Assembly (NCBI RefSeq): GCF_025949665.1
Contig: NZ_JAPDFT010000001.1
Span: 1,984,001-2,048,000, forward strand
Length of the DNA stretch: 64,000 nucleotides
Origin: Chryseobacterium viscerum
GTDB lineage: Bacteria > Bacteroidota > Bacteroidia > Flavobacteriales > Weeksellaceae
Direction of reading: 5' to 3'
The notes under the pieces were generated by a model. The model worked only from the letters and a program-made list of their open reading frames with translations. It ran no database searches and was not told the DNA's origin. Made by a program: the position numbers and the translations under genes. The number at the start of each line of letters is the position of its first letter. Positions within the stretch are counted from its first letter, which is position 1. This document shows, piece after piece, positions 55,660 to 63,469 of the stretch.

Positions 55660-56631
55660 ATGTCAAAAAGATTTAAAATCCTGTGTTTGCTATTCCTGAT
55701 TGCCATTATTATGAGCGCTGTCATCAATCTGAACACAGGATTTTTAAGCTTAAATTTTCAGGATTTCTTCCAAAATTCTGATCATAATCAAATCGCTGAA
55801 ATCCGCATCAACCGTGTTTTGGTAATGATGCTGGCCGGAATTTCAATTCCTACTTCAGGTTTTCTGATGCAGGAATATTTTCAAAACCCACTGGCAGGAC
55901 CTGATATATTGGGAATCACTTCGGTTGCCAGTTTGTCTGTTGCCTTTTATATTTTCTTTTCTCATGACATTTTACTGCCTGAGTTTCTGCAGAACAGCTT
56001 CTTAAGCTTATCAGCTATTGGAGGAAGTCTGCTCCTGATGCTGATATTATTATCAATGTCTAACAGATTTCAGGACAAATCTTATCTTATTATTTTCGGG
56101 TTTCTTGTCTCTGCATTTGCTGGTGCTATTGTCTCACTGTTACAATTTTATGCAGAAAACCAGAGTCTGAAAAACTATATTTTATGGTCTTTCGGGGCGA
56201 ATAATATGGTAACGAGAAACCAGATTTATGTGTTGTTTATTTTAGTTTCAATTGGTATGCTTATCTGTTTCAGAGCGATAAAACCACTCATTGGAAATTC
56301 TCTGGGCAATTCCTATGCACAAAGTTTAGGTGTAAATTTGAAACAGTTGAAACTTTTAATAATCGTGGCGTCCTCTCTCCTATCCGCTTCTGTTACTGCA
56401 TTTTTAGGACCTATCCTTTTTATCGGAATCATTGTTCCCCACTTTTGCAGACTGGTCTATAATCCATCCAAATTATGGCAGCAATGGATTCTCAACATGT
56501 TTCTGGGAATGCTGATCATGCTTGTATTCTCAGTTATTGCGGAAAAAACACAGATCCCTTTGAATGTGATAAGCTCTGTATTTGGTATTCCTGTAATTCT
56601 GATGATGCTTTTGAAACAGAATAAAGTTTAA
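55660..56631 (+). CDS. FecCD-family ABC transporter permease (iron-chelate/haem/B12 type)
   Basis: 323 residues with 9-10 membrane helices and the FecCD hallmarks IRINRVLVMMLAGISIPTSGFLMQEYFQNPLAGPDILGI, LGVNLKQLKLLIIVASSLLSASVTAFLGPILFIGIIVPHFCR. It imports a siderophore, haem or cobalamin as a dimer with the ATPase encoded at 57.4 kb. No periplasmic binding protein gene is in the window. A repeat element and a GxxExxY gene separate it from the ATPase gene by about 780 bp. Confidence 0.93.
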   Translation: MSKRFKILCLLFLIAIIMSAVINLNTGFLSLNFQDFFQNSDHNQIAEIRINRVLVMMLAGISIPTSGFLMQEYFQNPLAGPDILGITSVASLSVAFYIFFSHDILLPEFLQNSFLSLSAIGGSLLLMLILLSMSNRFQDKSYLIIFGFLVSAFAGAIVSLLQFYAENQSLKNYILWSFGANNMVTRNQIYVLFILVSIGMLICFRAIKPLIGNSLGNSYAQSLGVNLKQLKLLIIVASSLLSASVTAFLGPILFIGIIVPHFCRLVYNPSKLWQQWILNMFLGMLIMLVFSVIAEKTQIPLNVISSVFGIPVILMMLLKQNKV

Positions 56632-56639
56632 TTTTTGTT

Positions 56640-56832
56640 GGATAACGCAAAGGTGCAAAAAATTTTTAAATCTTTATATTTTTAAGACGCAAAGATTTTA
56701 TCTCCGATAAAATTGAAAACTGCATATTTTGAATCATCAAATTATATTCACACGCTTGCTGAAAATCTTTGATTTTTTTTGCGCCTTAAAATATGCAAAT
56801 TGTATAAAAATCTTTGCGCCTTTGCGTTTACC
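56640..56832. repeat. Dispersed cgcaaaggcgcaaag repeat, copy R2
   Basis: 193-bp element with inverted ends: GATAACGCAAAGGTGCAAAA (from 56641) against AATCTTTGCGCCTTTGCGTT (to about 56828). It contains the reverse complements of the R1 words: TTTTATCTCCGATAAAATT, CTTGCTGAAAATCTTTGAT and TGCGCCTTAAAAT. It begins 9 bp after the permease stop. Its right half recurs as direct repeat R3 beyond the GxxExxY gene. Confidence 0.8.
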
Positions 56833-56940
56833 CAACCGCTCACTTCAATAAATTAATGTTTATATTATTGAAATATTTAAAGCTGAACATCTACAATTAC
56901 CTAATAATTGATATATTTAAAGACTTACAAAACACCACAA

Positions 56941-57318
56941 ATGACAGAAAATGAACTCTCAAAAATCGTTTTTGAAACTGGATTAAAAATTCATAGAAAA
57001 CTTGGAGCAGGATTATTTGAACATGTGTACGAAGAATGTATGTTTTATGAATTAACAAAATCAGGATTTTTAGTAGAAAAACAAAAGTTACTTCCAATCA
57101 TTTATGAAGATTTGAGAATAGAAAATGCCTTCAGACTTGATATGATTATTGAAAACAAAGTAATTCTGGAAATAAAAGCTATTGATTATATATCACCCAC
57201 TCATAAAGCACAACTACTCACCTATCTAAAAATGGCAAACTGTAAACTAGGCATGCTGCTCAATTTTCAATCTGATGTTTTTAAAAACGGAGTAACAAGA
57301 ATTGTGAACAACTTATAA
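56941..57318 (+). CDS. GxxExxY protein (PD-(D/E)xK-like fold)
   Basis: 125 residues from ATG 56941 (a TTG at 56908 is less likely). The name-giving motif is G24-L-F-E27-H-V-Y30. The nuclease-like core has D67 (FRLDMII) and E77-x-K79 (ILEIKAID). GxxExxY genes are widespread in Bacteroidota and some other phyla, with no proven function. Here it lies between the permease and ATPase genes of one ABC transporter and is bracketed by repeats R2 and R3. Insertion into an existing operon is the simplest reading. Confidence 0.92.
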   Translation: MTENELSKIVFETGLKIHRKLGAGLFEHVYEECMFYELTKSGFLVEKQKLLPIIYEDLRIENAFRLDMIIENKVILEIKAIDYISPTHKAQLLTYLKMANCKLGMLLNFQSDVFKNGVTRIVNNL

Positions 57319-57350
57319 AATAAACAGGCTAAAAATTTGACAAAGTCAAA

Positions 57351-57406
57351 TTCCTTGCACCTTAAAACATTATTTTTGTAAAACAATTTGCGCCTTCGCG
57401 TATAAT
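57351..57406. repeat. Partial cgcaaaggcgcaaag repeat, copy R3
   Basis: The sequence from TTCCTTGCACCTTAAAAC to TTTGCGCCTTCGCGT matches the right half of R2 (56777-56832) in direct orientation. It ends 11 bp before the ATPase start, so the GxxExxY gene sits between direct repeats about 575 bp apart. Confidence 0.75.
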
Positions 57407-57416
57407 CAATAAAAGC

Positions 57417-58340
57417 ATGCACCTACAGATCAAACAAGCTAATATCGGCCACAACACAACATTAATCTCCAATGCCAATGCAGATTTGAAGCTTGGCGAT
57501 GTATGCCTGCTGATTGGCAATAATGGTGTAGGGAAAACAACACTTATCAAATCTATTCTGCATCAGCTGCCTTTACTGAATGGGGAAATTTCTATTAATG
57601 GAAAAAATGTAAAAAGTCTTTCTGTAAAAGAAATTGCGGAGAATATTGCTATTGTTTTTTCAAAGTCCGTCATTCCGCAGCATTATACGGTTGAAGATCT
57701 TATTTCTCTGGGAAAATACATCTACTACCCTTTTTATTTTGAGTTAAAAAAAGAAGACCGTGAAGAAGTTGCCCACATCATTGAAGAACTGGATTTAAGC
57801 CAATATAGATATACCCTTCTGAAAAACCTGTCGGACGGAAACCTTCAGAAGGCATTTATCGGACGTGCAATAACCCAAAATTCTCCAATCATCATTCTGG
57901 ATGAACCAACTACCCATCTGGATGAGAAAAATAAAATAATTATTCTTAAAACTTTAAGAAAACTGGCTAAAGAACAAAATAAACTTATCCTGTTTTCTTC
58001 TCATGACTGGCGGCTGGCCAAAGAGTTTGCAGACAAAATATGGTATGTAAAGAAAAACCATTTGTATTCTGGGATTGTTGAGGATATTTTACTTCAGCAT
58101 GATGAACTCACCAATGCATCATTATTTCAAATTAATGAGACTTTTATTCCGCCTTTTATCTCTGCACCGCAGTTTCATAAGGAAATGCTGTATTCTCTGC
58201 TTCAAAAAAACTTCCAAAAAGACCTGTCTGGCCTAAATTTCGAGTTTCAGAACGACTTTTGGGTAATTACTAAAGATTCCTTAATATACCAATGTGAATC
58301 TTTTGAAGAAATCATCAATTTAGTTACAAACATTCATTAA
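57417..58340 (+). CDS. FecE-family ABC transporter ATP-binding protein
   Basis: 307 residues. Walker A is GNNGVGKTT (34-42), signature NLSDGNLQKAFIGRAI, Walker B IIILDEPTTHLDE and switch His in FSSHDWRLA. The signature has D in place of the usual G (LSDG for LSGG), as in several FecE/BtuD homologues. The C-terminal 70 residues extend beyond the core ATPase. It drives the FecCD permease encoded upstream. The start ATG lies just after repeat R3, so the ribosome-binding region was probably rebuilt by the insertion. Confidence 0.92.
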   Translation: MHLQIKQANIGHNTTLISNANADLKLGDVCLLIGNNGVGKTTLIKSILHQLPLLNGEISINGKNVKSLSVKEIAENIAIVFSKSVIPQHYTVEDLISLGKYIYYPFYFELKKEDREEVAHIIEELDLSQYRYTLLKNLSDGNLQKAFIGRAITQNSPIIILDEPTTHLDEKNKIIILKTLRKLAKEQNKLILFSSHDWRLAKEFADKIWYVKKNHLYSGIVEDILLQHDELTNASLFQINETFIPPFISAPQFHKEMLYSLLQKNFQKDLSGLNFEFQNDFWVITKDSLIYQCESFEEIINLVTNIH

Positions 58341-58366
58341 TACTGGGTTTTCCTTAATTAATCCAT

Positions 58367-58386
58367 ATACTATGCATGCATAGTAT
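58367..58386. promoter_or_regulatory. MarR operator O1
   Basis: Perfect 20-bp palindrome ATACTATGCATGCATAGTAT. It lies 83 bp (centre to centre) upstream of a second copy, in the gap between the ABC ATPase and MarR genes. Confidence 0.8.
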
Positions 58387-58449
58387 TATGCTAATCATAC
58401 AATTTAATCTATTTATTATCAGGTTATTAACAAAATTTAACGTTAATAA

Positions 58450-58481
58450 ATACTATGCATGCATAATATTTACTAAATTTG
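58450..58481 (+). promoter_or_regulatory. MarR operator O2 overlapping the fad operon promoter
   Basis: 58450-58469 is ATACTATGCATGCATAATAT, one base from O1. It is followed by TAAATTTG at 58474-58481, a consensus -7 element 21 bp before the MarR ATG. The palindrome fills the spacer and -33 region, so a bound repressor would block RNA polymerase. Confidence 0.8.
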
Positions 58482-58502
58482 GGTAAAACCATTGGCGCAA
58501 AA

Positions 58503-58958
58503 ATGATGGATAATAATAAAGAAAAAATAGAAAACGTAGATTTAATTTTAAAACAGACCTGGTTGGCTGTTTCTAAAATGTACACAGAACTAGCTCAGGA
58601 ACATGATTCCACAGCGGTACAAGCGCTTACTCTTCTTAAAATTGATCCCAAAGAAGGAACCCGAAGTACCAATCTTGGTCCAAAGATGGCTATTGAACCC
58701 ACTTCCTTAACGAGAATCATCAAACTTCTGGAAGATAACGGATATATCTATAAAGAAAAGACAACCACTGATAAAAGAGAGGTTATTATTAAGCTTACAG
58801 ATAAAGGTTTAAACTCCAGAAACATGTCAAAAGAAGTTGTTGTCAACTTCAACAAGAAGGTGATGGAAAAAATAGCTCCGGAAAAGCTGGATGCCTTCAA
58901 AGACGTGATGACCGAAATCATGAAAATAGCAAACGAATTATTAAACAACAGAAAATAA
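58503..58958 (+). CDS. MarR family regulator of the beta-oxidation operon
   Basis: About 151 residues (ATG 58503, or 58506; the TTG at 58479 lies inside the -7 element and is excluded). The winged helix is LGPKMAIEPTSLTRIIKLLEDNGYIYKEKTTTDKREVIIKLT with a DKRE wing, flanked by dimerisation helices. It is first in the operon before fadN, fadA and an acyl-CoA dehydrogenase. Two identical-type palindromes upstream suggest an autoregulating repressor of fatty acid degradation, probably released by acyl-CoA (inference). Confidence 0.9.
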   Translation: MMDNNKEKIENVDLILKQTWLAVSKMYTELAQEHDSTAVQALTLLKIDPKEGTRSTNLGPKMAIEPTSLTRIIKLLEDNGYIYKEKTTTDKREVIIKLTDKGLNSRNMSKEVVVNFNKKVMEKIAPEKLDAFKDVMTEIMKIANELLNNRK

Positions 58959-59012
58959 ATTATGATGAAACCTTTGGGTATCATGTAATATTATAAAAAT
59001 AAAAATTTACAT

Positions 59013-61406
59013 ATGAAAAGAAGAATCAAACATGTAACGGTTCTTGGTTCGGGAATTATGGGAAGCGGTATCGCTGCTCACTTCGCCAACATCGGTGTTG
59101 AAGTATCACTCTTGGATATTGTTCCTTTTGAACTTACTGAAGCTGAACAGAAAAAAGGTTTGACCAAAGATGATAAGGTAGTAAGAAACAGAATTGCTTC
59201 CGAAAACTTTGAAAAACTTAAAAAAGCAAGTCCTGCACTTCTTTATTCACCAAAGTTTGCAGACAGAATTAAAATCGGAAACTTCGATGATGATCTTCCG
59301 AAAATAAAAAACACAGACTGGATTATTGAAGTAGTAGTAGAAAGACTTGATATCAAGAAGTCTGTCTATGAAAAGATTGAACAGTTCAGAAAACCGGGAA
59401 CATTGATTTCTTCTAATACATCCGGTATTCCTATTCATTTCCTTACAGAAGGCAGAAGCGAGGATTTCAAAAAATACTTTGCAGGAACTCACTTCTTCAA
59501 CCCGGTAAGATACCTTCCTCTTTTAGAGATTATCCCTACCAACGATACCGCTCCTGAAATTATAGATTTCTATATGAACTACGGGGCGAAATTCTTAGGT
59601 AAAACAACCGTTTTAGCAAAAGATACTCCAGCTTTCATCGCCAACAGAATTGGTGTATTCTCAATGATGGATCTTCTTCATAATGTACAGAAATTAGGAC
59701 TTACCGTTTCTGATGTTGATAAATTAACAGGTCCTGTAATCGGACGTCCAAAGTCTGCTACTTTCAGAACAGCTGATGTTGTAGGCCTTGATACTTTGGT
59801 AATGGTAGCCAATGGAGTTCGCCAGAGTGGTGCTGAAGCCAATGATTTCAATGATGTATTTGCCCTTCCACCTTATATCCAGAAAATGATGGATAATAAA
59901 TGGCTAGGTTCAAAAACAGAACAAGGTTTCTACAAAAAAGTGAAAAACGCAGAAGGAAAATCTGAAATTCATGGATTAAATCTTGACACTTTAGAGTATG
60001 AACTTCAAGGAAAATCATCATTCCCTACTTTAGAATTAACAAAAGCTATAGACAAACCAATTGACAGATTCAAAGTGCTGATTGGAGGTAAGGATAAAGC
60101 AGGTGAATTGTACAGAAAGTCTTTAGGAGCACTATTCGCTTATGTTTCTCATAAGGTTCCTGAAATCTCTGACGAAGTTTATAAAATAGACGATGCCATG
60201 AGAGCTGGTTTCGGATGGGAAAACGGACCATTTGAAATCTGGGATGCTGTAGGCGTTGCAAAAGGTATTGAACTGGCAAAAGATGCAGGATACGAAGTTT
60301 CAGACTGGGTGAAAAACGTAGAAACCTTCTATAAAGTAAATGATGAAGGACAAACTATTTACGTTGATAAAAATTCAGGAGACTACAACAAAATTCCTGG
60401 TCAGGATGCTTTCATCATCTTAGACAATATCAGAAAAAACAAAACGCTTTGGAGCAATTCCGGTGCTGCTATTGAAGATTTAGGAGACGGAATCATTAAC
60501 TTCGAGATCCGTTCAAAAATGAACTCTCTTGGAGGCGAAGTTCTTGATGGATTAAACAGAGCAATTGATTTAGCAGAAAAAGAATATGACGGTTTAGTTG
60601 TAGGAAACCAGGGAGCTAACTTCTCAGTAGGGGCTAACCTTGCTATGATCCTTATGATGGCTATCGAGCAGGATTGGGATGATTTGAATATGGCAATCGC
60701 TTACTTCCAGAAATCAATGATGAGAGTACGCTACTCCTCTATTCCTGTAGTAGTTGCTCCTCACGGAATGACTCTAGGTGGAGGATGTGAAATGACAATG
60801 CATGCAGACCGAGTGGTTGCAGCAGCAGAAACGTACATAGGACTAGTAGAAACGGGAGTTGGTGTAATTCCTGGTGGTGGTGGTACTAAAGAATTAACCT
60901 TAAGAACTTCAAGAGAATTCCACAACGATGATGTGAAAAATAACAGACTTCGTGATGCGTTCATGAATATCGCAATGGGTAAAGTAGCTACTTCTGCTTA
61001 TGAAGCTTATGACATGGGAATCCTTGAAAAAGGTAAAGACATCGTTTCCGTAAGCAAAAACAGACAGATTGCTGAAGCTAAAAAAGTGGCAAAACTATTA
61101 GCAGAACAGGGCTATACCCAGCCAATCGAACAGAAAGTAAAAGTTCTTGGTAAAGATGCCTTAGGAATGTTCTACGTAGGAACAGACCAAATGTTAACTG
61201 GAAACTTTATCTCTGCACATGATAAGAAAATTGCAGATAAACTGGCCAACGTGATGGTAGGCGGAAATCTATCTGAGCCAACAGTCGTTACAGAACAGTA
61301 TCTATTGAATCTTGAAAGAGAAACCTTCCTTCAGCTTTGTGGAGAAAGAAAAACTTTGGAAAGAATCCAGTACATGTTACAGAACGGAAAACCATTAAGA
61401 AATTAG
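59013..61406 (+). CDS. fadN: 3-hydroxyacyl-CoA dehydrogenase/enoyl-CoA hydratase, FadN type
   Basis: 797 residues. The N-terminal NAD-binding domain has VLGSGIMGSGIAAHFANIG (10-28), followed by the C-terminal dehydrogenase domain (about 195-420). The enoyl-CoA hydratase domain is C-terminal (about 480-720), with GNQGANFSVGANL, the oxyanion loop HGMTLGGGCEM and VETGVGVIPGGGGTKE. This dehydrogenase-then-hydratase order is the reverse of E. coli FadB/FadJ and matches Bacillus FadN. It carries out the hydration and second oxidation of beta-oxidation. fadA and the acyl-CoA dehydrogenase follow, as in fadNAE. Confidence 0.94.
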   Translation: MKRRIKHVTVLGSGIMGSGIAAHFANIGVEVSLLDIVPFELTEAEQKKGLTKDDKVVRNRIASENFEKLKKASPALLYSPKFADRIKIGNFDDDLPKIKNTDWIIEVVVERLDIKKSVYEKIEQFRKPGTLISSNTSGIPIHFLTEGRSEDFKKYFAGTHFFNPVRYLPLLEIIPTNDTAPEIIDFYMNYGAKFLGKTTVLAKDTPAFIANRIGVFSMMDLLHNVQKLGLTVSDVDKLTGPVIGRPKSATFRTADVVGLDTLVMVANGVRQSGAEANDFNDVFALPPYIQKMMDNKWLGSKTEQGFYKKVKNAEGKSEIHGLNLDTLEYELQGKSSFPTLELTKAIDKPIDRFKVLIGGKDKAGELYRKSLGALFAYVSHKVPEISDEVYKIDDAMRAGFGWENGPFEIWDAVGVAKGIELAKDAGYEVSDWVKNVETFYKVNDEGQTIYVDKNSGDYNKIPGQDAFIILDNIRKNKTLWSNSGAAIEDLGDGIINFEIRSKMNSLGGEVLDGLNRAIDLAEKEYDGLVVGNQGANFSVGANLAMILMMAIEQDWDDLNMAIAYFQKSMMRVRYSSIPVVVAPHGMTLGGGCEMTMHADRVVAAAETYIGLVETGVGVIPGGGGTKELTLRTSREFHNDDVKNNRLRDAFMNIAMGKVATSAYEAYDMGILEKGKDIVSVSKNRQIAEAKKVAKLLAEQGYTQPIEQKVKVLGKDALGMFYVGTDQMLTGNFISAHDKKIADKLANVMVGGNLSEPTVVTEQYLLNLERETFLQLCGERKTLERIQYMLQNGKPLRN

Positions 61407-61413
61407 ATCTTTT

Positions 61414-61440
61414 GTAAAATGTAAAAAGTATTAATGTATT
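61414..61440. repeat. Left inverted-repeat flank of S23 cassette 1
   Basis: Contains GTAAAATGTA (61414-61423) and GTATTAATGTATT (61428-61440). Both occur as exact reverse complements at 61816-61825 and 61829-61841. The repeat starts 7 bp after the fadN stop. Confidence 0.7.
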
Positions 61441-61444
61441 AACG

Positions 61445-61807
61445 ATGCACAATTTTAGAGACTTAGAAGTTTGGACGAAATCAATGAAACTCTGTAAAGT
61501 ATTTTACTTAGCCTCAGGTAATTTTCCAAAAGATGAAATGTTCGGATTGACTTCACAGTCAAGAAGAAGCTTATATTCAATTCCTTCTAACATTGCTGAA
61601 GGTGCAGGCCGGGATACAGATGCTCAATTTTCACATTTTCTGAATATTGCGTTAGGCTCTTCATTTGAATTTGAAACTCAAATCTTAATTGCTAATGATT
61701 TGGGATTCTTAAAAAATGATGATTTTAATATTAGTTATTCTGAAATCAAACACATACAAAATATGTTGGCAAAATTGAAACAAAAATTTAATACTCAAGC
61801 ATTTTAA
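61445..61807 (+). CDS. Four-helix-bundle (S23, 23S-rRNA intervening-sequence) protein 1
   Basis: 120 residues with the classical S23 pattern: FRDLEVWTKSMKLCKVFYLASGNFPKDEMFGLTSQSRRSLYSIPSNIAEGAGR, then FLNIALGSSFEFETQI. The family was named from ORFs within 23S rRNA intervening sequences of Leptospira and others and forms a pentameric four-helix bundle. Its function is unknown. Here it fills the gap between fadN and fadA, bracketed by short inverted repeats. It has no link to fatty acid metabolism. Confidence 0.93.
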   Translation: MHNFRDLEVWTKSMKLCKVFYLASGNFPKDEMFGLTSQSRRSLYSIPSNIAEGAGRDTDAQFSHFLNIALGSSFEFETQILIANDLGFLKNDDFNISYSEIKHIQNMLAKLKQKFNTQAF

Positions 61808-61815
61808 ATCATAAA

Positions 61816-61841
61816 TACATTTTACGTAAATACATTAATAC
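61816..61841. repeat. Right inverted-repeat flank of S23 cassette 1
   Basis: TACATTTTAC (61816-61825) and AATACATTAATAC (61829-61841), exact reverse complements of the two words in the left flank. It ends 6 bp before the fadA start. Confidence 0.7.
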
Positions 61842-61847
61842 AAACAA

Positions 61848-63026
61848 ATGAAAACAGCATATATAGTAAAGGGTTTCAGAACTGCCGTTGGAAAAGCTCC
61901 AAAAGGAAGTTTAAGATTTACAAGACCTGATGTCATGGCGGCTACCGTTATTGAAAAATTAATGGCTGAGCTACCACAATTAGATAAAAACAGAATTGAT
62001 GACCTTATCGTAGGAAATGCAATGCCGGAAGCTGAACAAGGGCTGAACGTTGCACGTTTGATCTCTTTAATGGGATTAAATACGGATAAAGTTCCGGGGG
62101 TAACCGTCAACAGATATTGTGCTTCAGGAAGCGAGGCCATTGCTATTGCTTCTGCAAAAATTCAGGCTGGAATGGCAGATTGTATCATCGCTGGTGGTAC
62201 AGAATCAATGTCATACATTCCAATGGGAGGTTACAAACCGGTTCCTGAAACGGATATTGCAAAAACAAACCCGGATTACTACTGGGGAATGGGTTACACT
62301 GCGGAAGAAGTAGCAAAACAATATAATATTACGAGAGAAGAGCAGGATCAGTTTGCTTTTGAATCTCATATGAAAGCTTTAAAAGCCAATCAGGAAGGAA
62401 AATTTGCCAACCAGATTGTTCCGATTCCTGTAGAATATAACTTCCTGGATGAAAATCAGAAACTGCAGACAAAAAAGTTTGATTTTTCAATAGATGAAGG
62501 CCCAAGAGCAGACACTTCTTTAGCTGGCCTAGCAAAATTAAGACCTGTATTTGCCAACGGAGGAAGCGTAACAGCCGGAAACTCTTCCCAAATGAGTGAC
62601 GGAGCAGCTTTTGTAATGGTAATGAGTGAAGAAATGGTCAAAGAATTAGCACTGGAGCCTGAAGCTAGATTAGTAGCTTATGCTGCTGCAGGACTTGAAC
62701 CTAGAATCATGGGAATGGGACCTATTTATGCTATTCCTAAGGCATTAAAACAAGCAGGATTAGAACTAAAAGATATCGACCTGATCGAGCTTAATGAAGC
62801 TTTTGCCTCCCAATCTGTTGCCATCAAAAAAGAATTAGGTTTAAATCCTGATATCTTAAACGTAAACGGAGGAGCCATTGCACTTGGACACCCGCTGGGA
62901 TGTACAGGAACAAAGCTAACGGTTCAACTTCTTGATGAAATGAGAAGAAGAGGCAACAAATACGGAATGGTTTCCATGTGTGTGGGAACAGGGCAAGGAG
63001 CGGCTTCTATTTTTGAACTACTTTAA
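61848..63026 (+). CDS. fadA: Acetyl-CoA C-acyltransferase (3-ketoacyl-CoA thiolase)
   Basis: 392 residues, normal thiolase length. The acylated nucleophile is C91 (VNRYCASGSEAI), the base H348 (GGAIALGHPLGCTGT) and the second Cys C378 (SMCVGTGQG). It cleaves 3-ketoacyl-CoA to acetyl-CoA and a shortened acyl-CoA, the last step of beta-oxidation. It is the second enzyme of the fadNAE-like operon. Each side of the gene is now occupied by an S23-family insertion. Confidence 0.95.
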   Translation: MKTAYIVKGFRTAVGKAPKGSLRFTRPDVMAATVIEKLMAELPQLDKNRIDDLIVGNAMPEAEQGLNVARLISLMGLNTDKVPGVTVNRYCASGSEAIAIASAKIQAGMADCIIAGGTESMSYIPMGGYKPVPETDIAKTNPDYYWGMGYTAEEVAKQYNITREEQDQFAFESHMKALKANQEGKFANQIVPIPVEYNFLDENQKLQTKKFDFSIDEGPRADTSLAGLAKLRPVFANGGSVTAGNSSQMSDGAAFVMVMSEEMVKELALEPEARLVAYAAAGLEPRIMGMGPIYAIPKALKQAGLELKDIDLIELNEAFASQSVAIKKELGLNPDILNVNGGAIALGHPLGCTGTKLTVQLLDEMRRRGNKYGMVSMCVGTGQGAASIFELL

Positions 63027-63036
63027 TTAATTATAG

Positions 63037-63055
63037 ATTTTAAATTATAAATTTT
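63037..63055. repeat. Left inverted-repeat flank of S23 cassette 2
   Basis: ATTTTAAATTATAAATTTT. Its reverse complement recurs with one mismatch at 63436-63454. It starts 10 bp after the fadA stop. Confidence 0.65.
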
Positions 63056-63062
63056 AGATGTA

Positions 63063-63419
63063 ATGGGTTTCAAAGAAGACAATTTGATCCAAATAAAAAC
63101 TTTTGATTTTGCCTTAAGAATAATTAAATTTTATACTGTGTGTAAATCTCAAAACGAGTTTATTTTATCAAAACAAATTCTTCGTTCTGGAACTTCTATT
63201 GGAGCAAATGTAGAAGAAGCTATAGCTGCTCAATCTAAAAAAGATTTTATATCAAAGCTTTCTATTGCAAATAAAGAAGCGAGAGAAACAAGATATTGGC
63301 TGAAACTTTATGATTCTTCAAATCTTGTTCAAATTGAGATTAATTCATATTTAAAAGACATTGAAATGATCATTAATATTTTGACTAAAATCATTAAAAC
63401 ATCATCTGAAAATTTATAA
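63063..63419 (+). CDS. Four-helix-bundle (S23) protein 2, second subfamily
   Basis: 118 residues. The pattern differs from protein 1: FDFALRIIKFYTVCKSQNEFILSKQILRSGTSIGANVEEAIAAQSKKDFISKLSIANKEARETRYWLKL. This is the other common 'four helix bundle protein' subfamily of Bacteroidota. It is unlikely to be a duplicate of protein 1, since alignable identity is low. It fills the gap between fadA and the acyl-CoA dehydrogenase and has its own inverted-repeat flanks. Function unknown. Confidence 0.92.
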   Translation: MGFKEDNLIQIKTFDFALRIIKFYTVCKSQNEFILSKQILRSGTSIGANVEEAIAAQSKKDFISKLSIANKEARETRYWLKLYDSSNLVQIEINSYLKDIEMIINILTKIIKTSSENL

Positions 63420-63435
63420 CAATAAAATCTAATTT

Positions 63436-63454
63436 AAAATTTATAATCTAAAAT
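63436..63454. repeat. Right inverted-repeat flank of S23 cassette 2
   Basis: AAAATTTATAATCTAAAAT, the reverse complement of 63037-63055 with one mismatch. It ends 15 bp before the acyl-CoA dehydrogenase start. Confidence 0.65.
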
Positions 63455-63469
63455 TTAAAATAATAACAA

